Part shown: one piece after another, positions 52,488 to 62,100 of the stretch | How the letters are laid out: the number at the start of each line of letters is the position of its first letter | Numbering within the stretch: position 1 is the stretch's first letter | Assembly: GCF_001050135.1 (NCBI RefSeq) | Contig: NZ_CP012040.1 | Location: 5,783,001 to 5,847,000, forward strand | Source of the DNA: Cyclobacterium amurskyense | GTDB lineage: Bacteria; Bacteroidota; Bacteroidia; Cytophagales; Cyclobacteriaceae | Length of the DNA stretch: 64,000 bases | Direction: 5' to 3' | Translations under genes and position numbers: made by a program | Notes under the pieces: model-generated | What the model was told of the DNA's origin: nothing | Seen by the model: the letters and a program-made list of their open reading frames with translations, nothing else | Database searches by the model: none

Positions 52488-53141
52488 ATGATCCCTAATA
52501 AAGCCCTTATAGACTTAAAAACCAGATTTCAGGAAATAAATTTAACTAAAACCATACCTATGGATCAGTCCAATATTACAGATATTCCCACTGTTTACTC
52601 AAAAATTCAAGCGAAATCCAAGGAGATTGGCTTTAGCATGCCTTCTGATTTGTACATTGGTAGTTTGCTAAAAACACTTATTTCCTCCCGTACAAATGCC
52701 AATATTCTGGAATTGGGCACAGGGATCGGCTTGTCCTTGGCATGGATGGTGGATGGATTAGGAAAAGATGGTTTACTTACCACCATTGATAACGATCCCG
52801 AATTAACGGAAATTGCAAAGGATTTTTTTGGAACAGACCCAAGGCTTTCTATTCTTTGTGAAGATGGAGAAAAATGGATAAAAAGCTATTCGGGCCCACA
52901 ATTCGATTTAATCTTTGCAGATGCATGGCCAGGTAAATACAGCCAGATAGATGAAATTTTTTCTATGGTAAAAGTCGGTGGCTTTTACATAATTGATGAC
53001 ATGAATCAACAAGAAAACTGGCCAATAGGACATGCTGAAAAAGCCGAAAACTTAGTTAAATACCTTGAGAATAGGAATGACTTTAACCTAACCAAAATGA
53101 ATTGGTCAACGGGTGTAATTCTCATGACAAAAATAAAGTAG
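52488..53141 (+). CDS. SAM-dependent O-methyltransferase-like protein
   Basis: This 217-residue class I methyltransferase has the SAM-binding motif ANILELGTGIGLSLAWMVDG. A DxD-type acidic stretch (TTIDNDPELTEIAKDF) follows, then FDLIFADAWPGKYSQIDE and GGFYIIDDMNQQENW. The arrangement matches the O-methyltransferase family 3 pattern. There is no signal peptide. The substrate is unknown and the neighbours give no pathway hint. It starts at ATG 52488. Confidence 0.88.
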   Translation: MIPNKALIDLKTRFQEINLTKTIPMDQSNITDIPTVYSKIQAKSKEIGFSMPSDLYIGSLLKTLISSRTNANILELGTGIGLSLAWMVDGLGKDGLLTTIDNDPELTEIAKDFFGTDPRLSILCEDGEKWIKSYSGPQFDLIFADAWPGKYSQIDEIFSMVKVGGFYIIDDMNQQENWPIGHAEKAENLVKYLENRNDFNLTKMNWSTGVILMTKIK

Positions 53142-53266
53142 ACTTAGGGAAAACATTAATATTTCGAATATTAACCTATCCCAAAGAACTGGAAGAAATT
53201 GAATTTAGAGGACTCGTTTTAGTCTAAAAATCGTAAATAGCACATTCAAACTTTAAGGACATTAAA

Positions 53267-53725
53267 ATGGCTTTACCCAATATATTTAACAAAAGTGTAA
53301 CGGATGAAATGATTGCACGAATCAATAAGCTGAAAGCGGATACAAAACCTGAATGGGGTAAAATGTCGGCCCCCCAAATGCTTGCCCACTGCAACGTCAC
53401 TTATGAAATGGTGTACGAGAACAAACATCCCAAACCAAATTTTTTCATGAAGTTTATTTTAAAAACTTTTGTGAAAAACATAGTTGTAGGTGAAAAACCA
53501 TACAAACGCAATTCCCAAACAGCTCCGGCTTTCCTGATTACTGATTCCAGGGATTTTGATTTAGAGCGTAAAAGACTTATTGGCTATCTAAATCAAACAC
53601 AGCAACTAGGAGAAAAAAGCTTCGATAACAAGGAATCTCATTCCTTTGGTAAGCTTAGTAAAGTAGAGTGGAACAATATGTTCTACAAGCATCTTGACCA
53701 CCATTTAACGCAATTTGGGGTTTAA
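53267..53725 (+). CDS. DUF1569 family (DinB-like) protein
   Basis: This 152-residue protein matches DUF1569, a DinB-like four-helix family. Landmarks are KPEWGKMSAPQMLAHCNVTY (His near the start of helix 1), YKRNSQTAPAFLITDSRDF, and the C-terminal NMFYKHLDHHLTQFGV with a cluster of histidines probably binding metal. Members are small metal-binding proteins of unclear activity. It is monocistronic in appearance. Confidence 0.85.
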   Translation: MALPNIFNKSVTDEMIARINKLKADTKPEWGKMSAPQMLAHCNVTYEMVYENKHPKPNFFMKFILKTFVKNIVVGEKPYKRNSQTAPAFLITDSRDFDLERKRLIGYLNQTQQLGEKSFDNKESHSFGKLSKVEWNNMFYKHLDHHLTQFGV

Positions 53726-53899
53726 ATAATTTTAGCAAATTCATTTTTCCCATAATCTAACGGCACGATCATAATGAGCTGATCCAGGTTAAGGAATTTA
53801 GACGCTTCAGTAACTTTCGATTCAGTAAACATCGTTTGGAAGCGATAGCTTCCAAAACCTTATGGAAAAAAGTAGTCCACTTACAAATTCATAGTCCTC

Positions 53900-54265
53900 T
53901 TGAAGAAAATAGACTCATTTTACCACAATACGCCTGAACCTGAGCGAAGTGTATTTTTGGCTATCAGCAATTTCATACTATCCCTGGATGGAAATATCAG
54001 CACTGATTTGAAATACGGCATGCCCTTTTTTAGCTATAAGAATAAAATGTGTTGTTACCTCTGGAAAGACAAGAAAACAAATGAACCCTATTTCGGGATT
54101 GTTGAGGGAAATAGAATTAACCACCCCCAACTTGAAAAAGGCAATCGAAGTCGGATGAAGATTTTACGCGTTGACCCGAACCTGGACATTGACATAGAGA
54201 CCATCGGTGAGATTTTAAATAGCGTAATTGCCCTGTATAAAGATGGGACCATCAAAACCAAATAG
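53900..54265 (+). CDS. DUF1801 family protein
   Basis: This 121-residue protein fits DUF1801: FLAISNFILSLDGNISTDLK, then YGMPFFSYKNKMCCYLWKDK and YFGIVEGNRINHPQLEKGNR. It starts at TTG 53900 with no ATG that keeps the family N-terminus. Function is unknown. With the YdeI pair at 49397 and 50038 it makes three proteins of the DUF1801 superfamily in 5 kb. Confidence 0.8.
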   Translation: MKKIDSFYHNTPEPERSVFLAISNFILSLDGNISTDLKYGMPFFSYKNKMCCYLWKDKKTNEPYFGIVEGNRINHPQLEKGNRSRMKILRVDPNLDIDIETIGEILNSVIALYKDGTIKTK

Positions 54266-54475
54266 TAGGGCTGCTAGGTTTTCGGCAGGGATTTTGGCAA
54301 CAAAAATAGCTAAGCCATTATAATTAGAATTTCAATCTGATGTTAGTCTTTCACCAATAAACAAATGGTAATAAATCATTTATAAAGTTAAAAGTTCACA
54401 CCATCAATTTCTAATTCCCATAGGAATAGCTTATAATAGTAATTAATTCTACCAACAAGCCCAAAAGAACCAAAC

Positions 54476-54988
54476 ATGAACTTATACAACTATAAACGAA
54501 GAGAGCTACGAAACGGCATTCACTTATTAGGTGCTATCCTTATATTGACTAGTATTTTCGTCTTATTAAGTCCATTGTTTATTGAAGCTGGGGAAAAGTT
54601 GCAGAAAACTCTTTGGGTAGGTATCAGTGCATTCATTGCAGGACTCCTTATTATCAATACCTATGAGGGAACATTGATTAATCTTGACGACAATAAGGTC
54701 AAGGATTACTTTTCATTTTGTGGTTTTAAAACCGGGAATTGGAGAAAACTTCCTGTAGTAAAAGCCATTAAGTTAGTTCCTATTGAGCAAAAAACAAGCA
54801 ACACTCCAAATGGAATAAGTCCGACCTTTAGCACGATTAAATCCAGTTATAAAATCATCCTCTTTTTTTCTCCTGAACATCCTACTTATGCCTTTTCCTA
54901 TACCAATAAAACTGTAGCTCAAAAGAAGTTGAAATTACTATCAGAAAAGCTTTTGGGAGATAAAATTCATGGAATCAACGTAGATTAA
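54476..54988 (+). CDS. Membrane protein of unknown function
   Basis: The 170-residue protein has two adjacent hydrophobic segments near the N-terminus (about 18-42, GAILILTSIFVLLSPLF; and about 48-66, LWVGISAFIAGLLIINTY). A soluble C-terminal part with beta character follows (VVKAIKLVPIEQKTS). The pattern resembles small PH-like membrane proteins, but I do not recognise a family. It ends 6 bp before the next gene, so the two are co-transcribed. Confidence 0.7.
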   Translation: MNLYNYKRRELRNGIHLLGAILILTSIFVLLSPLFIEAGEKLQKTLWVGISAFIAGLLIINTYEGTLINLDDNKVKDYFSFCGFKTGNWRKLPVVKAIKLVPIEQKTSNTPNGISPTFSTIKSSYKIILFFSPEHPTYAFSYTNKTVAQKKLKLLSEKLLGDKIHGINVD

Positions 54989-54994
54989 AATTTT

Positions 54995-56395
54995 ATGAAG
55001 CGATTGTTTTTCTTGCTCGGTATATTTTTCATTGGCTTGCTCCTTATTGCAATCCTATATCAAAACATTTTACTTTATTTTATCAGCAATTCCATTTATG
55101 GACTTCCTTCCTTTGGAAAATGGCTCTTGGTTGTTACAAGCATGGGCATAGTTGTCAATGGTTTTGGACTTGCCTATTATTATCACAAAGGGTACAACCA
55201 ACCCCTTCTTTTAGGTGCATTATTGGCTCTTCTTGAGATCTGCCAAGGCATTATTTTATATTTAATTGTTATTAACAATGCATTTGCGCAATTGGGATCT
55301 TACTTTCTTTTTATAACTGGATTTAAATTGAATGCCGGACTTCTATATGGTTTCAGTCTGGTTCTATCTAAAACAAGGAAAGTTATTTATTTGAAGATAA
55401 TGGGCATACTCATTTTGATCATAGTCGGAATAGCTTTGAGCATTTTTTCTTTGGTTTTGATGTATCCAGCCCTAGAAAAAAACGAAACCATAGAATTTAT
55501 TTCCTTGGGGTTATCCTTTGCAGGCTTATTAACACCGGTACCCTTGGCACTGTTGTTTTACCATGAATCAAAGTGGAGCAAAAAAAATGATGAAATAAAA
55601 GCCAACCCTGATCTTTATTATGCCCTTGCAGGACTTGCAGTGGTATTACTCCTTATATTCGCCGGAAAAATAGGCACCCAAGCTTATTGGAAAACGCATA
55701 TTACGCCGCTGTCAAGGAAACTCGCAGTACCTTTTGAAAAAAGAGTATATACCAATAAAAACGGTGATAAATTGAATTACCGTTTGCTTACACCCTATAA
55801 AATAACCCCTTCAATGGCCTATCCTCTTGTTGTTTCTTTGCATGGTGGGGCAGGTTGGGGTACTGATAATTTCAAGCAAATTGAAGGATCACTTTTTGCT
55901 AGAATGTTTTCAAAAATTGAAAACAGAAAAAAATACCCAGCATATATTCATGTACCACAGGCTCCACCAGGTTCTTCATGGGGAAATCTGCCAAACCATA
56001 CCACAATTGACAGTTTGGTATTTGAGTCCATCAATGCTTTAGAGAAAGAATTTAAAATTGATAAAAAGAGGATATATGTTGTCGGACATTCATTGGGAGG
56101 ATATGGGGCCTGGCACTTTATTGAAACAGCTCCTGACTTATTTGCGGCAGCTATTCCAGTAGCAGGGGAAGGTAACCTTTCAAAGGCATCAGCCTTGGTA
56201 AATACCCACATATGGGCTTTTCATGGAGCCAATGATAAGAATGTCCCCGTAAGTGGTTCCAGAGACATGATAGCGGCAATAAAAAAAGAAGGTGGCCACC
56301 CAAAATACCACGAAAGTCCCAATGCAGGCCATGGCTGGGGAATTATCGATGAAGAACCAGGATTACTTGATTGGCTTTTTGAGCAAACGAAATAA
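54995..56395 (+). CDS. Membrane-anchored esterase (PHB depolymerase/prolyl oligopeptidase-like)
   Basis: This 466-residue protein has about seven hydrophobic segments in residues 1-235, then an alpha/beta hydrolase domain at about 245-466. Hydrolase motifs: PLVVSLHGGAGWGTDNFKQI (oxyanion), YVVGHSLGGYGAWHFIETAP (Ser nucleophile in GHSLGG), WAFHGANDKNVPVSGSRDMI (Asp) and ESPNAGHGWGIIDEEP (His). The hydrolase half matches the PHB-depolymerase-like esterases often secreted in Bacteroidota. The polytopic N-terminal half is unusual for this family. It is coupled to the small membrane protein at 54476 (6 bp apart). Confidence 0.85.
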   Translation: MKRLFFLLGIFFIGLLLIAILYQNILLYFISNSIYGLPSFGKWLLVVTSMGIVVNGFGLAYYYHKGYNQPLLLGALLALLEICQGIILYLIVINNAFAQLGSYFLFITGFKLNAGLLYGFSLVLSKTRKVIYLKIMGILILIIVGIALSIFSLVLMYPALEKNETIEFISLGLSFAGLLTPVPLALLFYHESKWSKKNDEIKANPDLYYALAGLAVVLLLIFAGKIGTQAYWKTHITPLSRKLAVPFEKRVYTNKNGDKLNYRLLTPYKITPSMAYPLVVSLHGGAGWGTDNFKQIEGSLFARMFSKIENRKKYPAYIHVPQAPPGSSWGNLPNHTTIDSLVFESINALEKEFKIDKKRIYVVGHSLGGYGAWHFIETAPDLFAAAIPVAGEGNLSKASALVNTHIWAFHGANDKNVPVSGSRDMIAAIKKEGGHPKYHESPNAGHGWGIIDEEPGLLDWLFEQTK

Positions 56396-56402
56396 AACCA
56401 CT

Positions 56403-56424
56403 TAACCAGGCTTAATCCTGGTTA
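56403..56424. terminator. Short hairpin at convergent gene ends
   Basis: TAACCAGG (56403-56410) pairs with CCTGGTTA (56417-56424) around a 6-base loop, overlapping the last codons of the minus-strand LamG gene. It lacks a T-run and is only a weak bidirectional terminator candidate. Confidence 0.35.
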
Positions 56425-57299
56425 GCCATGAAATCATTTTCCACCATTGTTTGCTGAAAAATCTCAGCTATCTCCTTCTCTTCTACAACCCGGTCAAAAA
56501 CAGCCAAGCCTCCAATTTGTCCATTGAAAAAGTTTCCCATTCCTCTGGAAAGTACTACTGCCCCCACTGTAAAATCCGAACCGTTGTTTCCTATGCCCTC
56601 TTTAAATAAATAGGGGTTTTTGGAATGAACCAGGCCAGCAGGAAGCCCTTCAAAACCTTTGGTATTATTGATAGGCTCAGGTGCTCTTTCCTGAAACTCG
56701 CCGTCTAAAAATGCTTTAATATACTCTCCGTCATAGGTAAAAGCAATATAGTGCCATTTCCCTTTGGTTAGTTTTTGCTTACTTGCTGCATAATCGCAAC
56801 TGTAAGGAAAAGGTGGTGTAGGACCACCGGAATAAGAAATATGGCCACAAACCTGAGCTGCGCCATTATAATGAGGGAGGTCTACAAACAATCCATATTG
56901 ACGTTTACCTCCATCCGTATATTCATTCCACATTCCACCGACAAACCCAGTCTTGCCTTCCCACTTTACCCAAGCCATTACCGTAACACCTTGATTTTTA
57001 CCATGTATATTAAGCTCAGCCGTATTTTCATAAGGCAAAGAGAAAAAAGCTTCATTTTCCATACGGGCTGAATATCCTGTCAATGGTCCCTCGGCAACTC
57101 TTTCAACACTTCCATTCCTTTCTTTAAGTGGAAATTCTCCCTTACCTACGGCCAACCTTTCATGGCCTGCCTCTTCTTCAAAACCCCAGACAGCTACAAG
57201 ACCATCCCTTTCCTGAAGTTGGATCATGGGATCGCTTTCCTTACAGCTGAGCAGAAGGATAACAGGAATCAAAAAATACGCGAATTGTGAAAATTTCAT
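56412..57299 (-). CDS. LamG-domain lipoprotein
   Basis: The 295-residue lipoprotein is read from ATG 57299; an upstream TTG at 57308 is less likely. The lipobox is LLLSC. A LamG/concanavalin-A-like jelly roll covers about residues 35-285: LVAVWGFEEEAGHERLAVGK, GVTVMAWVKWEGKTGFVGGM, GKWHYIAFTYDGEYIKAFLD and GQIGGLAVFDRVVEEKEIAE. Such proteins bind or present glycans at the cell surface. It lies next to a sulfatase and a giant dehydrogenase (transcribed divergently), which fits glycan recognition. Confidence 0.85.
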   Translation of the reverse strand: MKFSQFAYFLIPVILLLSCKESDPMIQLQERDGLVAVWGFEEEAGHERLAVGKGEFPLKERNGSVERVAEGPLTGYSARMENEAFFSLPYENTAELNIHGKNQGVTVMAWVKWEGKTGFVGGMWNEYTDGGKRQYGLFVDLPHYNGAAQVCGHISYSGGPTPPFPYSCDYAASKQKLTKGKWHYIAFTYDGEYIKAFLDGEFQERAPEPINNTKGFEGLPAGLVHSKNPYLFKEGIGNNGSDFTVGAVVLSRGMGNFFNGQIGGLAVFDRVVEEKEIAEIFQQTMVENDFMANQD

Positions 57300-57518
57300 G
57301 GTAGACAATTTAGTAGTTGATCAAATATAATAAAGGAACCTGATTCAACAAGGCATTTCCCCAGTCTCAAACCCTTTCTATATCTAGTTTTACTTATTAC
57401 AAATCAAAGCAGGATAATTTGAAAATGAAATTTGCCACAAGGTTTTTCACCTAACTATTCCTAGATCACCCAATATTCTATATATTGTTTACTTCTTTAG
57501 CTATTTGTAATTGAGAAG

Positions 57519-59111
57519 ATGAAATTTATCAATATGAAAAGACAACCATATCTGTCATGGATGATGAAACCCTTTGTTTTTTTCTTGCTTTTTGTACTGG
57601 CCTCCTGCTCAGAAAAAACAAAAAATGAAGAAGAGACACCTAGGCAACCTAATATACTGTTCATCTTCACCGACGACCATGCCTTTCAAGCCATTAGTGC
57701 TTATCAAAGTCGTCTGGCAGATTTGGCTCCTACTCCCAATATTGACAGGATTGCAGCTAAGGGAATTCTTTTTAACAAAGCCTATGTAACCAATTCTATA
57801 TGTGCTCCTTCAAGAGCTTCAGTGCTCACGGGAACACATAGTCATGTAAATGGGCATAGAACAAATGCAGATACTTTTGATGGTAGTCAAATCACCTTCC
57901 CTAAACTTCTCAGAGAAAATGGCTACAACACTGCATTGATAGGCAAATGGCACTTGAAATCTGTACCCACAGGCTTTGATCATTGGGAAATCCTTCCTGG
58001 CCAAGGGCACTATTACAATCCTGATATAATTTCTGCTACAGACACTACGATTGCAGAAGGCTATGTTACGGATATTATTACAGACAAGTCTTTGAAATGG
58101 CTGTCTGAAAATCAGGATAGTGGAAAACCTTTTTTGCTTATGCTTCAACACAAAGCACCTCACCGAAAATGGGAAAAAGGTCCTGAGCATTTAGACCTTT
58201 ATGAAGAGCTTACCTTCCCCGAACCAGACAACTTATTTGATGACTATCCCACCAGAGGTACTGCAGCCAAAACACAAGACTTGAGCATAAATAAAACCAT
58301 GGATTTGGCTTCTGATTTAAAGATATGGACAGATGAAAATAAAAAAGGTCCAGTATTTAATCGTACCTATGGACGAATGAATGACAGCCAACGTGCCAAT
58401 TGGGATGCTACTTATGATCCAATTATAGCAGATTTTCAGGCTAAAGACCTTAAAGGTGATGATTTGATCCGATGGAAATACCAAAGGTACATGAAGGATT
58501 ACCTGGCCACTATTAGATCAGTGGATGACAATGTGGGACGTGTATTGGATTACCTTGAGGAAATTGGGCTCAGCGAAAACACTTTGGTGGTATACACTTC
58601 AGATCAGGGGTTTTATTTGGGAGAGCACGGTTGGTTCGACAAGCGTTTTATGTATGAAGAATCTTTCAGAACGCCCTTATTAATGCAATGGCCAGGTAAA
58701 ATCCCGGAAGGGATTACCAGTGACAAACTTGTTTCAAATCTTGATTTTGCCCAGACATTTTTGGATTTGGCAGATATTCCTGCCCCAGACCGCATGCAAG
58801 GCCGCAGTTTAGTTCCTTTGATGATGGGGAATACTCCAGAAGATTGGCGAGACTACTTGTATTATCATTACTATGAATTCCCTGCGGTTCATAGTGTTAG
58901 AAAACACGAAGGTGTTACAAGTGAAAGGTATAAATTAATGCATTTTTATGAATTGGACGAATGGGAACTCTATGACCTTGAAGCTGATCCCACCGAAATG
59001 AATAACATCTATAACGACAGTTCCTACGATTCCATTAAAACCGCCATGACGGATCGCTTAAAACGTATCAAGACCCAATATGGAGTCATCGTACCCAAAA
59101 GCAATTATTAA
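57519..59111 (+). CDS. Lipoprotein sulfatase (canonical CxPxR)
   Basis: The 530-residue sulfatase has lipobox FVLASC (Cys30 from ATG 57519; ATG 57534 is also possible). Metal-binding NILFIFTDDHAFQAISAY is followed by the canonical activating motif SICAPSRASVLTGTHSHVNG with Cys95 in C-A-P-S-R. LIGKWHLKS, LQHKAPHRKWE and TSDQGFYLGEHGWFDKR give the other metal and sulfate contacts. The HGWFDKR segment is common in exo-sulfatases acting on glycosaminoglycan- or fucan-like sugars, but I do not assign a substrate. It is 22 bp upstream of the giant DUF6807 dehydrogenase, so the pair is likely one operon. Confidence 0.9.
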   Translation: MKFINMKRQPYLSWMMKPFVFFLLFVLASCSEKTKNEEETPRQPNILFIFTDDHAFQAISAYQSRLADLAPTPNIDRIAAKGILFNKAYVTNSICAPSRASVLTGTHSHVNGHRTNADTFDGSQITFPKLLRENGYNTALIGKWHLKSVPTGFDHWEILPGQGHYYNPDIISATDTTIAEGYVTDIITDKSLKWLSENQDSGKPFLLMLQHKAPHRKWEKGPEHLDLYEELTFPEPDNLFDDYPTRGTAAKTQDLSINKTMDLASDLKIWTDENKKGPVFNRTYGRMNDSQRANWDATYDPIIADFQAKDLKGDDLIRWKYQRYMKDYLATIRSVDDNVGRVLDYLEEIGLSENTLVVYTSDQGFYLGEHGWFDKRFMYEESFRTPLLMQWPGKIPEGITSDKLVSNLDFAQTFLDLADIPAPDRMQGRSLVPLMMGNTPEDWRDYLYYHYYEFPAVHSVRKHEGVTSERYKLMHFYELDEWELYDLEADPTEMNNIYNDSSYDSIKTAMTDRLKRIKTQYGVIVPKSNY

Positions 59112-59132
59112 GTCAATACCAAGCTCAAAACC

Positions 59133-62100
59133 ATGCGAATAACTAATCCTCTAATCCTAATTGTATTTATTGTTTTCGGTTGTGGACAAAGCAATAAAAA
59201 TGAAGAATCCAAAACATTAACCGGAGCTGATAGCCTTATTGTCAAGCTTGACGAATCAAATCAACAGGTACAGGTTTTTAGAAAGGGAGATTTGAAAACA
59301 CCTCTTCTAACACAGGTGGCGGAAACAGATTTCAGGCCTTATATACATCCAATAGTGGCTCCTGATGGTAAAGGCATTCTGACAGAAAAAAGCCCCAATC
59401 ACCACAAGCATCAAACGGGAATCTATTGGGGATTTACAAGGGTGAATCAAAGAGATTTTTTCCATAATCCAGGAGGAGATTATTGGAAAAAAGTCGCTGT
59501 CAACGTATTGGAAGAAGAAGGTGAGCGTATTTCTTGGCAAACAGTCTACGAAATGCTGGACAGCTTGGGGAATTCTTTAATGACAGAAACGCAGACCTGG
59601 ACCTTAAAAGCCCAAGGACAGCAATACCTACTAGACCTGGATTGGAACGGTCAGGCCCAACAGGACCTAACGATAGGGAAGTATGATTATGGTGGGCTAT
59701 TTGTCCGGATGCCCTGGAAGGAAGGCATAGAAGCAGAAATCATCAATACTGCTCGACAAGTAAATGAAATGGCCGAAGGAAAAAATTCAATGTGGATCAA
59801 CCTGGGCATGCAGGTAGAAGGAAGGGAAAATAGGGCAAATATTGCTCTGTTTGATCATCCTGACAATAAAGGCTACCCGCAAAAATGGAGAGTGGACAAC
59901 CAATTTGGGCTGGGGCCTGCCTATACCAGAGATGAAGATTGGAAAATTGATAGTGGTGCCAATGAACAAATTAAACATCGGTTATTTTTCTACACCGATG
60001 AATTCAATGATGTTGCCATCACTGAGGCCTGGGCCGAATATACAGATCGAAAAGGCAAGTACAACACTGCCTCATTGTGGCAATTGGCCAGAGATGAAGG
60101 TCGAAAAGCTAAATTCCTAAACCCACAAGAGGCCATTGCGGCAATGACAATAAAACCTGGTTTTAAAGTCAATGTATTTGCTTCAGAACCTATGATTACC
60201 CAACCCATGGCATTTTGCTGGGATGATAAGGGAAGGTTATGGATAGCTGAAAACAAGGATTATGAATCTAGGCAAGATGGATTTTCAAACAGCGGAAATA
60301 GCCGGATACTCATCCTTGAGGACAGTGATGGAGATGGACAAGCTGACACGAAAAAAGTCTTTATGGAAGGCCTGGCCTTTCCTGCAGCACTGGCTGTAGG
60401 TTTTGATGGTGTATATGTAGGAGCACCACCAAACCTCCTTTTTATCCCTGACAAAGATCAGGATGACAAAGCAGATGTAGAGGATATTGAAGTATTGCTA
60501 ACCGGATGGGGCATAAGAGATAGACATGAGACACTGAACAGCTTACATTGGGGACCTGATGGCTGGCTCTATGGTCTTCAAGGTTTTGCCACACCTTCCA
60601 AAATAAGAAATCCTACTGAGGAAGAAAAAACAAAATTGTATTACCACAAAGACCCCTTCCCTGAGGACCTACTTGAAGCCGATGGAGTAGACATTAATGG
60701 TGGGGTATGGCGGTACCACCCTACGCAACACAATTTTGAAGTAGTGGCTCACGGTTTTAGCAATCCTTGGGGAATAGATTACGATGCCAAAGGCCAACTC
60801 ATCATGTCTGCCTGTGTCATTCCCCACCTATGGCATGTGATACCAGGCGGAATTTATCACAGGCAAGGAGGGCAGCATTTCAACCCTTATGTATATGAGG
60901 ACATTAAAACAATCACTGATCACAGTCACCGTTCTGCGCATGGAGGTGCAAGAATTTACCAGTCAGATGCCTTTCCTGAAGAAGAAAGAGGAAAGGTTTT
61001 TATGGCCAATATCCACGAACATGCCGTCTTAACAGACAAGTTAGTACCAAATGGTTCGGGTTTTATAGGCAAGCATGCAGATAATTTCTTAATGGCCAAT
61101 AATGCCCAGTGGGTAGGCTTTAGCATGGAAGTGGGGCCTGATGGTGGCGTTTATGTATTGGACTGGCATGATGCTGATATTTGCGGACAAGAAGTCCTAA
61201 ATGGTGAAACGGGAAGGGTTTTTAGAATAATGCCTGAAAAGAGCTTGGCAGAAAACTGGAAAGGACGTTACTCAGACCTCAATTTACTTTCTGATCTGGA
61301 ACTGGTAGAATTGCAAAGCAGCAAGAGTGACTGGCATGCCAGAAGAGCCCGGGGTATTCTTCAAAAAAGGGCATATAAGGGTGAAATAGAAGAAAAAGCG
61401 ATAAAAGCATTAAAGGTACTTTTTGCTAATAAAAAGAATCCTGACCTAAGGTTAAGGGCACTTTGGACCTTGCATCAGACAAGAAATTGGCAAACAAGTG
61501 AACTGATTCAGAATCTAAGAGATGCTGATCCCTATGTTCGTTCTTGGTCAATTCAGTTGCTTTGTGAAACCAAAACCCCACCAGAAGAGGCGCGAAGTTT
61601 ATTTTTAGAAATGGCCAAAAATGACCCCTCTCCTACTGTGAGGCTTTATCTGGCTTCAGCTTTACAACGGATACCTGAAAACTGGAAATGGGACCTGGTA
61701 ACTGATTTATTAAGCAGGAATGAGGACAGCAATGACCATAATGTGCCCAAACTTATATGGTTTGGCATATCTGACCTAATTGAAAAAGACCCAGAAAGAT
61801 TTATGGCATTGGCCAACCAGTCCCAAATACCTTTGCTAACCGGATACATGGCAAGAAGAGCTGTGGATGGGGAAGAATTGAAACACCTCGTAAGCACCAT
61901 CCAAATGGCTACTTCCAATAAAGTTTTATTACTTGAAGGCATGATCAATGGTATGGAAGGGAGAACGGATTTAATTGCGCCTGATAATTGGAAAAAGCTG
62001 GAAAGTCAGTTAAAAGGTAATAATTCTACTGTCAAGCTTGCTGAAGACATCAGTGCCTTATTTGGAGATGCGGAAGCTACACAAAAAGCACTGGCCAATT

